The notes: generated by a model not told the origin, from the letters alone. 64,000 bases of DNA from Bathynomus jamesi (GCA_023014485.1 JAJOZX010001002.1:626001-690000), one strand, 5' to 3'; counted from the stretch's first letter, positions 53,400 through 64,000 are shown. Translations and numbers: made by a program.

Positions 53400-55035
53400 C
53401 ACGTGATGATTTCTCATTTCGCGAAGGTCAAGCGTGTCGCCCTCCTCTCGAGTTGGCCTGGTGAAGTAGTGAGTTGGATTCTTGCGCTCTCCACCTCACA
53501 TAGCCAGGTACGCCCGGCTCATCGGGGATTGTTCTGAGCCAGGCGTCAACTCTTCTTTTGAAGATTTCCACTGCAACTCCCTTCGTGTTTCTTAGGTCTT
53601 TGGGCAGCTGATTAAATAGTTTTGGTCCTCTCACTACAAAACTATTTTCTTTCAGGGTTAAGGATGTTCCCTGTCTCGCCTTCAATTTGGGAATACGACA
53701 CAGTCTACCGTTTCTACCTTCCACCGTTGTTTGGGGAGTTATGGGATTCAGAGTAAGATTAGGGACTAGTTTCTCCATTATTTTCCAAGTGTAAATAACG
53801 GTGTATCTCTCTCTTCTCCTTTCCAGTGAATATAGGTTTAGTTCTCGTAACCTTTCCCAGTAATTTAGTTCTTTGCACCCATTGATCTTGGCTGTGAAAC
53901 TTCTTTGAATCCCCTCCAGCTGTCTAATGTTTTCTTTTTTATATGGGGATGTTAGGACCGAGCAGTATTCCAGTTTGGGTATTATCAGGGTTTTCAGTAG
54001 GGGGATCATTACATTCCTATCCCTTCGTTTAAAAGTTCTCAATATCAGACCCGTTATTCTCTTTGCTCTGTTTACTGCTATCTTATTTTGTGTTTCAAAT
54101 TTCGCATCATCTGTCATTACAACCCCTAAATCTTTTGCTCTGGAATTTCTCTGGACTTCCTGTCCACTTGTAAATTTTGTTTATGTCGGTTTGTAGAGAT
54201 CCTATGTCTTCTGGTTTTCGTATTTTTCTACTGATCTTTGTGTCATCTGCAAAGGATGTTACTGTGCTGTCTCTGGTAACGTCCTCATCTATGTCAGTTA
54301 GCATGATTATGAAGAGTAGTGGAGCTAATACCGTTCCTTGTGGTACTGAGCTGAGGACCTCTGATTCTGATGAAGATACTCCTTGTACTGTAACGACTTG
54401 CCTCCGCTCACTAAGGAAATTATATATCCATTTCCCTACTTTTCCTGTTATTCCCATATATTTCAGTTTATGTATTATGATTCCATGGTCACACTTGTCG
54501 AACGCTTTAGCAAAGTCTGTGTATAGTACATCATAGTTTTCATTACTTTCAAGTGAATCAATAATGTTGTTGTAGTGTTCCATTAGTTGTGACAGGCATG
54601 ATCTGCCTGACCGAAACCCGTGTTGGTTATCATTGAATTTTTCTGAGTTTCCAAAAGTCATAGATTTTCTGTCTAACAATTCTTTCAAATATTTTGGTGA
54701 GATGAGATGTAAGCGACACTGGCCTATAGTTTTTGGCCTCGGATCGATCTCCTCCTTTATATATTGGGACGATGTTCGCGCTCTTCAGGATGCCCGGTAT
54801 TTCTCCCGTGTTTAATGATCGTCTCCATATCCAGTATAGGGGCTCAGCGATTGCATTCTTGCAGTTTTTGATCAGTGTGGCATTCCATTTATCCGGTCCT
54901 GCCGCTGAGTGTGTTTTTAGTTTCCCTATGACTTGTGCAATATCCTCCGTCGTAAAGTCGAAATCCGTTATACTTTCCCCTTGTGGTTCTTCTTCAAAGA
55001 ACGCGTTTCTATCGCATATCAGTTTGTCAGTTTTT
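53400..55035 (-). pseudogene. CR1/L2-like LINE reverse transcriptase (minus)
   Basis: Pieces at 54630-55046, 54107-54688 and 53428-54117: FTTEDIAQVIGKLK, AAGPDKWNATLIKNC, NIVPIYKGGDRSEAKNYRPV, GFRSGRSCLSQLMEH, YTDFAKAFDKCDHGII, SVPQGTVLAPLLFIIMLTDI, the catalytic box TSFADDTKI (about 54280), then a C-terminal LRTFKRRDRNVMIPLLKTL and FNQLPKDLRNTK. At least two frameshifts. The 5' part, with endonuclease, is missing: the mariner at 55036 marks the edge. The same broad clade as the 26-30 kb LINE. Confidence 0.88.
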
Positions 55036-56226
55036 GGGTGGCGCAAAAGTCAGGAACCAGAGGCACATTTTAATAATTTGTGTTTTAATATGTGTTTTGT
55101 TCTTTTCAGATTTGTTGTTGAACCTATGGCACAGAAATTGACAATAGATGAACGGGTGAAGATAGTTTTAATGTGTGGAAGGCGTGGTAGCACACACTGA
55201 TCAGTTGCTATTGCTTTTAATGACAAACACCCTGAGAGGCTGCCAGTTGTTCAGGCATCAGTTGGAAAACTGTTCACTCGCTTCAAAGAAACGGGAAGTG
55301 TTCATGATCGGCCGCGTAGTGGATGGCCAAAAAGGTCAACCGATGCATCAACATCACTAACGGTACTCAATCACCTTGAAAACAGGCCACGTACGTCCTT
55401 AAGAAAGTTATCCCAGGAAACGGGTGTCTCCAGAAGATCCATTCAACGAATTCTTACAACAAATCGTTTCCACCCCTAAAAAGTCCAACTCGTTCAGGAA
55501 CTGCACGGCGACGACACAGACCGTCATGTAGAGTCCTGCCAGTGGTTTCCACAACATCGACAGCTTCAACGAAGGATCATGTTCAGCGACGAAGCGATAT
55601 TTCATCTCAGCGGTCGTGTCAATAGGCATAATGCACGCTATTGGGCCAATGAGAACCCCCACTGGATGGAGGAAGGACATGTGCAATTCGATCCTCGAAT
55701 TATGGTGTGTGATGCGCTCTGGGGGGATCGGTTAATTGGTCCATAATTTCTCGACGGCAATGTAACAGGTGAAACATATCTGCATATGCTGCAAACATTT
55801 CTCATGCCCATCCTGGATGACATTCCATTGGCAGAATGGGCGGAGATGTGGTTTCAGCAGGATGGTGTACCACCACATTTCGCAACCATCGTCCGGAGCT
55901 CTTGAGATGAAACATTCCCAAGCAAGTGGATCGGACGGCGAGGGCCCGTCGAATGGCCACCTAGGACTCCAGACCTCATGCCTCGACTTTTTCTTGTGGG
56001 GCCATCTCAAGTCGGTAGTCTGTGCTGATCGACCCAGAACCATACTTTCTCTAAAGGATAAAATCACATCTGAGTGTGCCAAAATCAGTACCAATGTGTT
56101 AAGGAATGTTCAAACATCAAGCATTCAACGCGTCAGAAAGTGTCTCCAAGTGGAAGACCACCAATTTGAACATTTATTATAATTTAATAAAATGTGCCTA
56201 AGGTTCCTGACTTTTGCGCCACCCTG
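55036..56226 (+). mobile_element. Mariner-type transposon 2 (DD41D), 1.19 kb
   Basis: Ends GGGTGGCGCAAAAGTCAGG (left, from 55036) and CCTGACTTTTGCGCCACCC (right, to 56225), followed on the right by TA. Carries a decayed transposase on the plus strand. Inserted at the 5' edge of the CR1-like LINE. Confidence 0.88.
55124..56179 (+). pseudogene. Mariner transposase 2, DD41D spacing, decayed
   Basis: ATG at 55124 (MAQKLTIDERVKIVLMCGRR). Blocks in order: helix-turn-helix region with FTRFKETGSVHDRPRSGWP, catalytic IMFSDEAIFHLSG, WFQQDGVPPHF and WPPRTPDLM. Where the third Asp is expected the frame has shifted. Counting codons from the second Asp to TPDLMP is consistent with DD41D. In-frame stops at about 55198, 55479, 55743 and 55904 plus a frameshift near 55984. 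Clearly dead and older than the copy at 32447-33494. Confidence 0.85.
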
Positions 56227-57071
56227 TATATATATATATATATATATACATATAATCATGCGGGTTGCTTCTGCAAAGCTTCAATTTAATATTTAGGAGA
56301 AATCCAATGACAAGGAGGAATGTAAATGCCATGAAAAGTCTTCTTTAATGCGCAACGTTTCGAGCAATACGCTCATCTTCAGGCTAAATAATAACAATAT
56401 GAAATTAAAATCAATAAATAAATGAAACACAAGACAAAATAATTTCTATAAAACCTATTCATTAAAAGCAAAATTTAAAAAGACTAAAAAAAGAGGGTTA
56501 AATTCAAAGTTATAAAAATTTACATATAAAATTACAAGAAATTTAAAAAGCTATTTTTAAATTACATATAGTAAATTTGAAATTAGTACAATGGAATAAT
56601 TAACACTACTAACCCTTCATTGCTGGTTCCGAGGCACAAGTAATTTAAAACAAAACAAAGGGAACATACTATGGGTTGGGTGGTTGGAGAGTTATAAGTT
56701 GGGGAGGGGGAATTATAAAAAATTTAGAGGGACAGCTGAGGAATCAACGTTTAGAGAAGGGGTCAATGTTTTAATATAAAGAGATTCCAAAATTCTAAGT
56801 GAGTTGGGACAAGAATTACAACCGAGAATTTTAAAATTATCTAAAATGACATCAGTTTTACATTTAATACTATGTTCCCGGATACTAGAGGCTTCTTTTT
56901 TATTTAAAATTTTACCTGTTCGGCAACTTATTCCCATATGCGAATAAAATCTAGCCCTGAGAGAGCGCACGGTGCTCCGTCCTATTTTAGCTTCGTATAA
57001 CTTACCTACCTTTCAATTGGCAAAATTTGTTGTTGGTCTCTTGTCACCTTTTGCGAAAAATGCGTATACTT
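56227..57071 (-). mobile_element. Penelope-like element 3' tail, inverted copy
   Basis: On the minus strand, the GIY-YIG C-terminal part (SLRARFYSHMGISCRTGK, 56713-56985) and its 3' UTR, nearly identical to 58885-59552. It ends in the same spacer and TA run (56227-56250). Upstream of GCACCGTGCGCTCTC the sequence diverges from the plus copy. Confidence 0.85.
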
Positions 57072-57829
57072 CAGGGTGGGCCGTAAGTTTCCATACATAG
57101 GAAAAATAAACATTTTTTTATGGACAACCATTTTTATTTATATAATATGCTCTACATGGTTGCCATTGTTTTGAAAACACATTTCAATACGTGTTCCCCA
57201 CTGTTGATGAACACGCATTAGCACAGTTGACGTTATGCTTGTAATGGCGTTGGTGATACGTTCCTTTAGATGATTTATGTCTCGTATCTTTTCCTGATAC
57301 ACCATGGCCTTCAAGTGCCCCCAAAGATAGAAATCAAGGGGGGTGAGATCTGGGGATCTGGGAGGCCACTCCACAGGACCACGCCGACCAATCCAAGCAT
57401 CCGGAAACTGCTGATCCAAATACCGACGCACGTGAAGACCATAATGAGGTGGAGCTCCATCTTGCTGGAAGTAAACTGGGATGTTACCTTCCTCGTTTAG
57501 CAGGGATGGGAAAATCTCTTCTTGCAACATGTTAAGATACCTTTCGGCATTAAGATTTCCACTGACAAAAATTGGTCCAATAATTTTGTCACCCCATATC
57601 CCGGCCCACACCATCACTTTACCGGCACCTTGCATCTTCGTCGGACTCAGCCAGTTAGGGTTAGCATTACTCCAATAACGTATGTTTTGCCGATTAACCT
57701 CTCCATTGACGTAAAAATTTGCTTCATCAGTAAACAAGATCTTACGTCAAACGCATATTCTTAGGGTATCTGAAACATAAAAACAAACGTTTAATTTTTC
57801 CTATGTATGGAAACTTACGGCCCACCCTG
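57072..57829 (-). mobile_element. Mariner-type transposon 3 (DD41D), internally deleted
   Basis: Inverted ends CAGGGTGGGCCGTAAGTTTC (left) and the matching complement (right) extend over about 36 bp to TACATAGGAAAAA. 758 bp long, about half the usual size. Inserted between the two Penelope-like segments. Confidence 0.9.
57138..57737 (-). pseudogene. Mariner transposase 3, catalytic domain only
   Basis: The frame has no stop for 199 codons and begins [18 protein letters not shown], so only the catalytic half remains. Motifs: [25 protein letters not shown] and [20 protein letters not shown], with 41 residues between the second and third Asp. The C-terminus ends NHVEHII and TAA/TAG at 57138. 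The DNA-binding N-terminus was deleted while both element ends remain, so it could only be mobilised in trans. Confidence 0.85.
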
Positions 57830-57833
57830 TATA

Positions 57834-59138
57834 AATAACTCTTATGAATTTCAAAAAGATCTTCTTAGTGAGAATTTCGGTTCAAAAAAGTTTTTTGTCA
57901 GTTTTGATGTAAAGTCGCTTTTCACGAACGTACCTGTATCAGAAACTATTGCCATTATTTTAGATAGGGTTTTTAGCTCTGTTCATAGTTTTCATGGTTT
58001 TTCATGGTCTTATTTTAAGGAACTTTTAGAACTGGTTTTTAAGCAATGTTATTTTACTTTCAATAATAAGGTTTACCAACAAATTGACGATGTTGGGATG
58101 GGATCACCCGTCGGACCTTTATCAGCTGATTTTTTTATGACTCATTTAGAAAGTGTAATTTTTAGACAATCTCCCACCCATTGTAAACCAATTTTTACCG
58201 ACGCTTCGTTGATGACTCGATAGCTGTTTTTGATAATGCTGTACAAGCGCAACAATTTTTTAACTTCTTAAATTCTCTGCACCCCAATATAACTTATACA
58301 ATGGAAACTGAGGAAAATGGCTCCCTTCCCTTTTTAGATCTTTTAATTTCGAAAAAAGGTGATTCTATTACTACATCAGTTTACAGGAAACCCACTTTTA
58401 CCGGTTTGGGCATGAATTTTTTTAGTTTTACTGATTTTAACTATAAGATGTCGTGTATTAAAACTCTCTTGTTCAGAGGATATAATTTGACTTCTAGTTT
58501 TACCTTACTTAACGATGAATTTAATAATTTAAGATCATATTTTACCAATAATAGTTTTCCTGTTCAATATGTAGATAAACTAATAATCTTTCTTAAATAA
58601 TGTTTATAGCCCTCAACTTCCCTGTATTTCAGTGCCTAAAGATATAAAATATTTCTTGGTACCTGAAATGGGTCCCACGAATAAAGAATTTAAACTTAAA
58701 TTTACCAAGTTGTTAAAATTTTTTTTTTATCATACTGATTTTCGCATTATATTTATTAATAAAACGTCTTTAGGTAGCTTTTTCTCAGCGAAGGATCGAA
58801 CTCCTGATTCGTTGCGTAGCGGTGTTGTATATTTATTTACCTGCCCAAGGTGTCTCCTTGGTACTTATATTGGCAGCACCGTGCGCTCTCTCAGGGCTAG
58901 ATTTTATTCGCATATGGGAATAAGTTGCCGAACAGGTAAAATTCTAAATAAAAAAGAAGCCTCTAGTATCCGGGAACATAGTATTAAATGTAAAACTGAT
59001 GTCACTTTAGATAATTTTAAAATTCTCGGTTGTAATTCTTGTCCCAACTCACTTAGAATTTTGGAATCTCTTTATATTAAAACATTGACCCCTTCTCTAA
59101 ACGTTGATTCCTCAGCTGTCCCTCTAAATTTTTTATAA
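57834..59138 (+). pseudogene. Penelope-like element, RT plus GIY-YIG endonuclease
   Basis: RT blocks: FVSFDVKSLFTNVPVSETI, YFTFNNKVYQQIDDVGMG, SPVGPLSADFFMTHLES, FLDLLISKKGDSITTSVY and RKPTFTGLGMNFF, then a C-terminal GIY-YIG nuclease with VYLFTCPRCLLGTYIGSTV and RARFYSHMG and a Cys/His cluster (CNSCPNSLRILESLYIK), ending LNFL and TAA at 59138. These two domains together define Penelope-like elements. Frames break at about 58222, 58290 and 58598. The catalytic Y/FVDD box region has been shifted out of frame (near 58205). The 5' end is missing at the mariner junction. Used to nick DNA and prime reverse transcription. Confidence 0.92.
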
Positions 59139-59546
59139 TTCCCCCTCCCCAACTTATAACTCTCCAACCACCCAACCCATAGTATGTTCCCTTTGTTTTG
59201 TTTTAAATTACTTGTGCCTCGGAACCAGCAATGAAGGGTTAGTAGTGTTAATTATTCCATTGTACTAATTTCAAATTTACTATATGTAATTTAAAAATAG
59301 CTTTTTAAATTTCTTGTAATTTTATATGTAAATTTTTATAACTTTGAATTTAACCCTCTTTTTTTAGTCTTTTTAAATTTTTTTTAATGAATAGGTTTTA
59401 TAGAAATTATTTTGTCTTGTTTCATTTATTTATTGATTTTAATTTCATATTGTTATTATTTAGCCTGAAGATGAGCGTATTGCTCGAAACGTTGCGCATT
59501 AAAGAAGACTTTTCATGGCATTTACATTCCTCCTTGTCATTGGATT

Positions 59547-59552
<6 letters not shown>
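59139..59552 (+). mobile_element. Penelope-like 3' UTR with ribozyme-like hairpin
   Basis: Non-coding tail after the TAA at 59138, matching the inverted tail at 56251-56710. Contains CTGAAGATGAGC, a 5-base loop and GCTCGAAACG (59466-59490), resembling the conserved CTGA..GAAA core found in Penelope tails. It ends at a TA microsatellite. Confidence 0.7.

Positions 59553-59606
<54 letters not shown>
59553..59606. repeat. TA microsatellite
   Basis: (TA)n at the 3' end of the Penelope-like element. Confidence 0.95.
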
Positions 59607-59609
<3 letters not shown>

Positions 59610-59699
59610 AAGTGTCCCCCAAAAAATGTCCCTATTTCTAAATAAATGTTCTAATCTAAAAAAAAATGGAATCTGGACACAAAGACAGACGCAAACATA
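59607..59699. other. Short spacer
   Basis: AATGTCCC/GAATCTGGACAC blocks; nothing recognised. Confidence 0.3.
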
Positions 59700-60102
59700 T
59701 AGTCCAGGCAATTTGTAGTTAGACCTGGGCAAAATTGCTTCAGAAGCTTTCTAAACTGTTTCCAGCTCAGGAACCATTGCCGAATAACATATCCAAAATC
59801 CGACAAAATTGGACCCAGGGAACACCCCCAAAAATGAAATTCAAAATGGCGGACTGGATGTTTCCTACGAAAAAAAAAAAAAATATAATTTACGCTTTTA
59901 TTTATAGAGATACATTTGATGCTTTTTCTTTCAGTTGTAATGTTTTAAATAATTCAACAATATACAACACAACCAGTTATTACGCAAATATGTTATATAG
60001 CTTTTTACAGATTTTTATAATCAATAATACAACAATTATTTTTTTCCCAGTTTCAAGTTATGTTCATTACAGAAGTGATACCTGGTCACAAACATACAGA
60101 AA

Positions 60103-62181
60103 TTAATCCTCTTCATCACTATCATCGGATAGATTACCGGTACTTGGGTTGTTATCGCAACCACTGATTTGGCACTCGCCACAAGCGGCTGAACAGGGCA
60201 TTCCATTACGCTTGCATCCACATCTTGAAGTAGCACATTTCGTCTTGCAGGAGCAGCGGATCATGTTGAGTAGATAATTTGGAGCTGGTGGCTTGTCGCA
60301 GGCTGTAGGGTAGTAGGAATTATTCTTTACATACCAACCCCACTGTTCTGCATCGATCTTCTCTTCTGTAGACTTCCAGATTAGTATTTGAAAGTATGTG
60401 CGAAAGCTGTGGTACTTTGTGGACGCATCGGTAGGTGGCAAACGTTCGGGTGTAACAAAAGATTTAGCTGTAGCTACCTTTTCAACTAACATTCGATGAC
60501 GTAGTGCGTTAGTGGATTCAAGTGTTTTGCAGCCATACAACAGAAGCATTGCCTTTCTTCCAGCGGCTTCAATGTCAGAGTGTTGGCAACAATCAGAACA
60601 GAATGTATTTGCAACTGAACGGAGTTCAGCCACCTTCATCAGTGTGTCGAATGCTTTGGCTTTACCGATCGAAAAAATTCTGGATGTGCTATCACAGCCC
60701 GTGAAAGCATGCACAAACAGGAGATACTTGCAGATGTCATTGCCTAACAATGATTGAATGCTGAGAATATCATACACAGGATTAGGAGATGGTCCCCGTC
60801 TTATATCGCTGCGATAGTACAACTTGAAACCACTGTCCTTGGCATGGTACAGAAGGAGAATCAGCAAGTCGGTGTCTTCCCCTATTACTGTTGTAGTTGC
60901 ATTTTCTGATGAGGAAACTGCTGCACGAACGATGTTCACATCAGCATCCCCATCTGCGTTGTGAACAGTACACCCGTGCTTCTTCAACATCTCACCTACG
61001 AGGGAAATAAATGCTTGCTTGTTGTTTTCATTAGCCAAGAAGTGTTCCTTCTGGCCAACAAACTTCATGCTTGGACTGAGATTCACATTTCTGCTTGTCT
61101 TGGTGCTGCGTCTTGTGTGGGTCATGTCCTTGATCGTAGGAGAGCTGCTGTAGCCATCAAAAACAATGATTGCTTTTCCATATGTTTTCAGAGTGAAATC
61201 GGCATATGAGTTGGCGATGCTGTCATATGTTTCATCTTGACGCCAGGAAACATGATGTAGTAGAGATCCACCATCCAATACGTACTGGTCTGTGCACTGA
61301 ATTTCTTGAACTTCTTCCATGCGTAAAGTGTCAGTGTATTTGATTATTGCATGAGCTAGCTGAGACTTATCGGGTTTCCTCAAGATACTTCGTGATTCGA
61401 ACAATGCAGGAGGATATGCACACAGTTCGTAACACATGACATCTTCAAGATTCATGTCTCCGCCAGTGGCAACAGTCATCATTCTCTGAAACAGTAGTGC
61501 AGGATCTACTTTTATATCTGAAGCATCAGTGATCACAACGGCAGAAGCAGACCCTAGTGTTTTCACTTTGTCAGATCTTTTGGCAGAATATGTAAAGGCT
61601 TGTTTCCCAATCATTTTTACGACAATGTTCGTACCGATTGAATGCAATTGATGAACGTTAACTCCAGGATCAGCAGTTAGCCCTGTTACAATGTTGCAGA
61701 GACCCGCGGTAGAATGGAATGGGGATAAGGATTCCAGACGTTCAAGTACTTTCTTCATGTCATTACTGTCCCTGATTTGTCTACTTCCCCTCATTTCCTT
61801 GTGCTGTTCACTACTTTCCAACAAAACTCTGGTGTATTCCTGCATTGCTAAGTTATAAGTGGAACACAGAGGCATAGAAAAGAGCCACGTTGTCCTTTGG
61901 ATGTCTGTAAACCCACTTCCGCGTGTCAGTCCGCCTCTGCTTTTCAGGGAACGCATTAGTACTTGTTCTATCACCAGGTCTGTGCCGAGTCCGGCCCATA
62001 ATCTGTCGCTTCTTCTTACCACAAACTTACCTTCCTGGAACATTTTGTTAACGGCTGGATTTTCAGAAGGCAAACTTAACATTTTCTGCAGGTACAGGTA
62101 TATCGATTTCAGGTAATTGTGATGTCCGGCTGCTGCAATTATGGGGATGGTCTCCAGCATAGCTTGCAAGTGCAAATCCCA
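60103..62181 (-). CDS. Academ-like transposase, C-terminal part (FEN/XPG nuclease plus Cys cluster)
   Basis: Uninterrupted for about 690 codons and in the same frame as 62182-63983, separated only by TAG 62182-62184. Numbering from the TTG at 62175: helical region; IIVFDGYSS (337-345), like the FEN1 VFDG strand; GDADVNIVRA (409-418) and GEDTDLLIL (432-440), like XPG-I acidic motifs; TGCDSTSRIFSIGKAKA (492-508), like the FEN1 GSDY..GIGP helix-hairpin-helix. The C-terminus has a Cys-rich block RCSCKTKCATSRCGCKR..CSAACGECQISGC (640-673) and an acidic tail ending LSDDSDEED. This combination matches Academ transposases (structure-specific nuclease and zinc finger). The only visible lesion is the TAG upstream. 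Confidence 0.8.
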   Translation of the reverse strand, partial: WDLHLQAMLETIPIIAAAGHHNYLKSIYLYLQKMLSLPSENPAVNKMFQEGKFVVRRSDRLWAGLGTDLVIEQVLMRSLKSRGGLTRGSGFTDIQRTTWLFSMPLCSTYNLAMQEYTRVLLESSEQHKEMRGSRQIRDSNDMKKVLERLESLSPFHSTAGLCNIVTGLTADPGVNVHQLHSIGTNIVVKMIGKQAFTYSAKRSDKVKTLGSASAVVITDASDIKVDPALLFQRMMTVATGGDMNLEDVMCYELCAYPPALFESRSILRKPDKSQLAHAIIKYTDTLRMEEVQEIQCTDQYVLDGGSLLHHVSWRQDETYDSIANSYADFTLKTYGKAIIVFDGYSSSPTIKDMTHTRRSTKTSRNVNLSPSMKFVGQKEHFLANENNKQAFISLVGEMLKKHGCTVHNADGDADVNIVRAAVSSSENATTTVIGEDTDLLILLLYHAKDSGFKLYYRSDIRRGPSPNPVYDILSIQSLLGNDICKYLLFVHAFTGCDSTSRIFSIGKAKAFDTLMKVAELRSVANTFCSDCCQHSDIEAAGRKAMLLLYGCKTLESTNALRHRMLVEKVATAKSFVTPERLPPTDASTKYHSFRTYFQILIWKSTEEKIDAEQWGWYVKNNSYYPTACDKPPAPNYLLNMIRCSCKTKCATSRCGCKRNGMPCSAACGECQISGCDNNPSTGNLSDDSDEED

Positions 62182-63983
62182 CTAGCCGGTTCTGTCTGCT
62201 GTTATCAAGGAACGTGCAATGTTGATCATTCGCTGATATTCCAACCAGAGTTGACTTGTTTGCGAAGTAGATTGTAGGTCAGTTTTCTTCGCATCCAAAG
62301 TGGTAGCAATCTGAGACAATGCATTCGAAGATTCCACATCCTCAACTGATTGTTTGGCGGTCATAACATCGTCGAGCAGGTCACAAGCTTCCTTATGGAG
62401 GTCATGAGGAGTTCCATCTTCATTACGAGGGAAAACGTCTGCGACTAGTAAGGTACTAAGAGCTGCATCTACTATCATATGACCACGTATCGCTCTTGAA
62501 ACAGCTTTTCCAGACATCATGTGTTGCACGGCATTTGGTCCGTATATTTCTTGAAGTACTTCAGACAATCCTGAACCATTCATAAGAGTACCGACTGCTC
62601 CCAAAAGATTCATCAGAGTGTGAAATGATCCCAGCATTAAAACAATGTCCTGCAGGTCTCTCTGTTCATTGATGATTTGGGAAGCTTTCCAGAACAAAGG
62701 CTGATCAAAGGTAATAATGCATGGGACTTTTTGATCGCGTGCTATCTTGCTCAAATATAGTAATGTCGAAAATATGCAGGTCATGTCAGTTGGCGACATA
62801 TCTATGATGGGAAAGAACGTGATCGACGCCACACCTGGATGTGAGACACTTGATCCACGGTGAATTGCCTGCATTGTTCCGGACCAACTTGGACCTGATC
62901 TTTCTGCTGAAGATATCTGCCAGAGAAGACTAAGTCGACTTATGGTGGCAGTGGGTACTGGAAGTTCGCGGAATGAGATGTCCCTCAACATGCTTCTCGC
63001 GTGTCTATATTCCCTAATGTCAACGGTTGCAATCTTCTTAATGTCATTGTCACCAACATTACGCCTGTGAATAGAAGGGTGGATCTTGATCTTCGGAGTT
63101 ATTGCGGCAATCATACCCATTCCATGAAAGGTATTCTTCCCATCCAAAGTGCAGACATCATGATCGACGTTATCTGCTGCTAGAAGGACTGCAGTGTTTT
63201 CATCAACAGTAAAAGAGCCAGACCCACTTGCCAGCGCCGCGTTTCTTTCGAATCTTGTTACTTCTGCATACGACGAACAGTAACCCAGCTGATGGAGAAC
63301 GTCAATAAGGTACCTTGACCTAAAGTTGTGGTGTAGCTGAACCGACAAACCGATCTGTAGTGGACATAGTAATCCTCTAGGACGGGTTGCTTGCATAATG
63401 CTCTGCCCAATTGCGCCTATTTTTCTTGAAGCATCCTGTCCCGCAAATGCTTTTGATAATAGCAATTTCAGACTGTTGGGAATGTAATCAAGAGCACTTT
63501 CTGCAGTGATGTCATTTGGAGATGGATACACATCTTTTCTAGGCGAGTCGACAGACTTGATATCACTTCTGATTATTTTTGCAGCAGCTTCTACTAGGTA
63601 AATCTTCTGTAGCTCTATATCTATATCACATTCTTTCGACTTTTTGTGATAATCTATAAGAATTTCATTAGCTGTCTCTCGTAGTGTTACTACATCTGCC
63701 TTCCCACTTTCACCTGATATTATGATCTTGTCTCCGTAACGTTCTAAAAGCTTTCTCTTCATGTGCCTGCGTTCGTAGACAGAGCTCTGACTTCCTTGAA
63801 GATATTCCTCCATTTTGGAAATTAGGTCTCCAATCAACAGTTGTTCATCATCATTCTCTTCCAGGTAAGCACAGGTCTGAAGGAATGCTTGGTGTTGCTT
63901 TTCATTAGTTGGTCTCCCTTTCTTCGAATCATGATCGTCGGAGGAGTATGCGCGAGGAATGTTTTTTTCCACTTCGAAAATTT
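62182..63983 (-). CDS. Academ-like transposase, N-terminal part of the long ORF
   Basis: Open from a splice-acceptor-like CACCTGCAG (about 63990) and stop TAA at about 63984 down to TAG 62182-62184, about 596 codons. There is no early ATG: the first in-frame Met codon is near residue 49, so this is probably an internal exon whose upstream finger exon (as in element 1, ILCCHKNC) lies outside the window. Recognisable blocks: KKGRPTNEKQHQAFLQTC, QLHHNFRSRYLIDVLHQLGY, AADNVDHDVCTLDG, TFHGMGMIAAITP, GSFHTLMNLLGAVGTLM and GKAVSRAIRGHMIVDAALS. Asp/His-rich strand blocks may form part of the active site (inference). Continuation after the TAG reads WDLHLQAM in the same frame. Confidence 0.75.
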
Positions 63984-64000
63984 ACGCTGCAGGTGTGATG

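Larger units (their letters stand above)
59700..64000 (-). mobile_element. Academ-like transposon 2 (continues outside window)
   Basis: Starts TAGTCCAGGCAATTTG, similar to the TAGTCCGGT start of element 1, then has an AAAATGGCGGAC block like the inner TIR of element 1. It carries the long transposase-like ORF on the minus strand. The other end lies beyond position 64000, so TIR pairing cannot be shown. Confidence 0.6.

Noticed and set aside
59463..59497. Confirmed hammerhead ribozyme
   Set aside because: The canonical CTGATGA core is not present as such; kept only as a resemblance to test.

Overview
The window is eukaryotic and consists almost entirely of transposable elements in several generations of nesting. 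I could not identify a single-copy host gene. The content (tRNA-derived SINEs, long TA microsatellites, DD41D mariners, many hAT families, CACTA-like and Academ-like transposons, a Polinton/Maverick, GIY-YIG Penelope-like elements, I-clade and CR1-like LINEs) fits an invertebrate genome, most likely an arthropod and plausibly a decapod crustacean. The taxonomic placement is inference; no marker gene fixes it.

Layout. 1-4.4 kb: the C-terminal end of a hAT transposase, then a decayed multicopy gene carrying the motif ALYFDGRKDKT, split by two non-autonomous hAT insertions (800-1273 and 2468-3262), each with a perfect 8-bp target duplication. 4.4-10.2 kb: a dimeric SINE, an unclassified DNA transposon (4964-8144) with a foldback element inside it, and a cluster of a roughly 450-bp repeat in both orientations. 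10.2-15.4 kb: a hAT transposon splitting another dimeric SINE, two more hAT remnants, and a Penelope-like reverse transcriptase fragment.

15440-25728 is a compact Polinton/Maverick. It has 6-bp target duplications (GACGTA), TIRs starting AGTAGTATAGTG, a frameshifted protein-primed type B DNA polymerase and a run of closely spaced small genes. No integrase, packaging ATPase, protease or capsid gene was recognised.

25.7-35 kb: pieces of a CR1-like LINE separated by a second Polinton-type terminal fragment, a ZBED-type hAT transposase, a nearly intact DD41D mariner, and tandem arrays. 35-45 kb: an intron-containing CACTA-like element (35097-37868), a small hAT MITE, and an Academ-like element (39372-44760) that contains an intronless CACTA-like element (41679-44257), which itself contains a foldback element. 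45-56 kb: an I-clade LINE on the minus strand, a second LINE split by a hAT, a third LINE, and a mariner. 56-59.6 kb: an inverted pair of Penelope-like copies around a third mariner. 59.7-64 kb: a second Academ-like element whose very long ORF is interrupted only by one in-frame TAG and runs off the window edge.

The most informative systems are the Academ-like elements, whose protein carries FEN/XPG nuclease signatures plus a C-terminal cysteine cluster, the minimal Polinton, and the nested boundaries, which give a relative insertion order.
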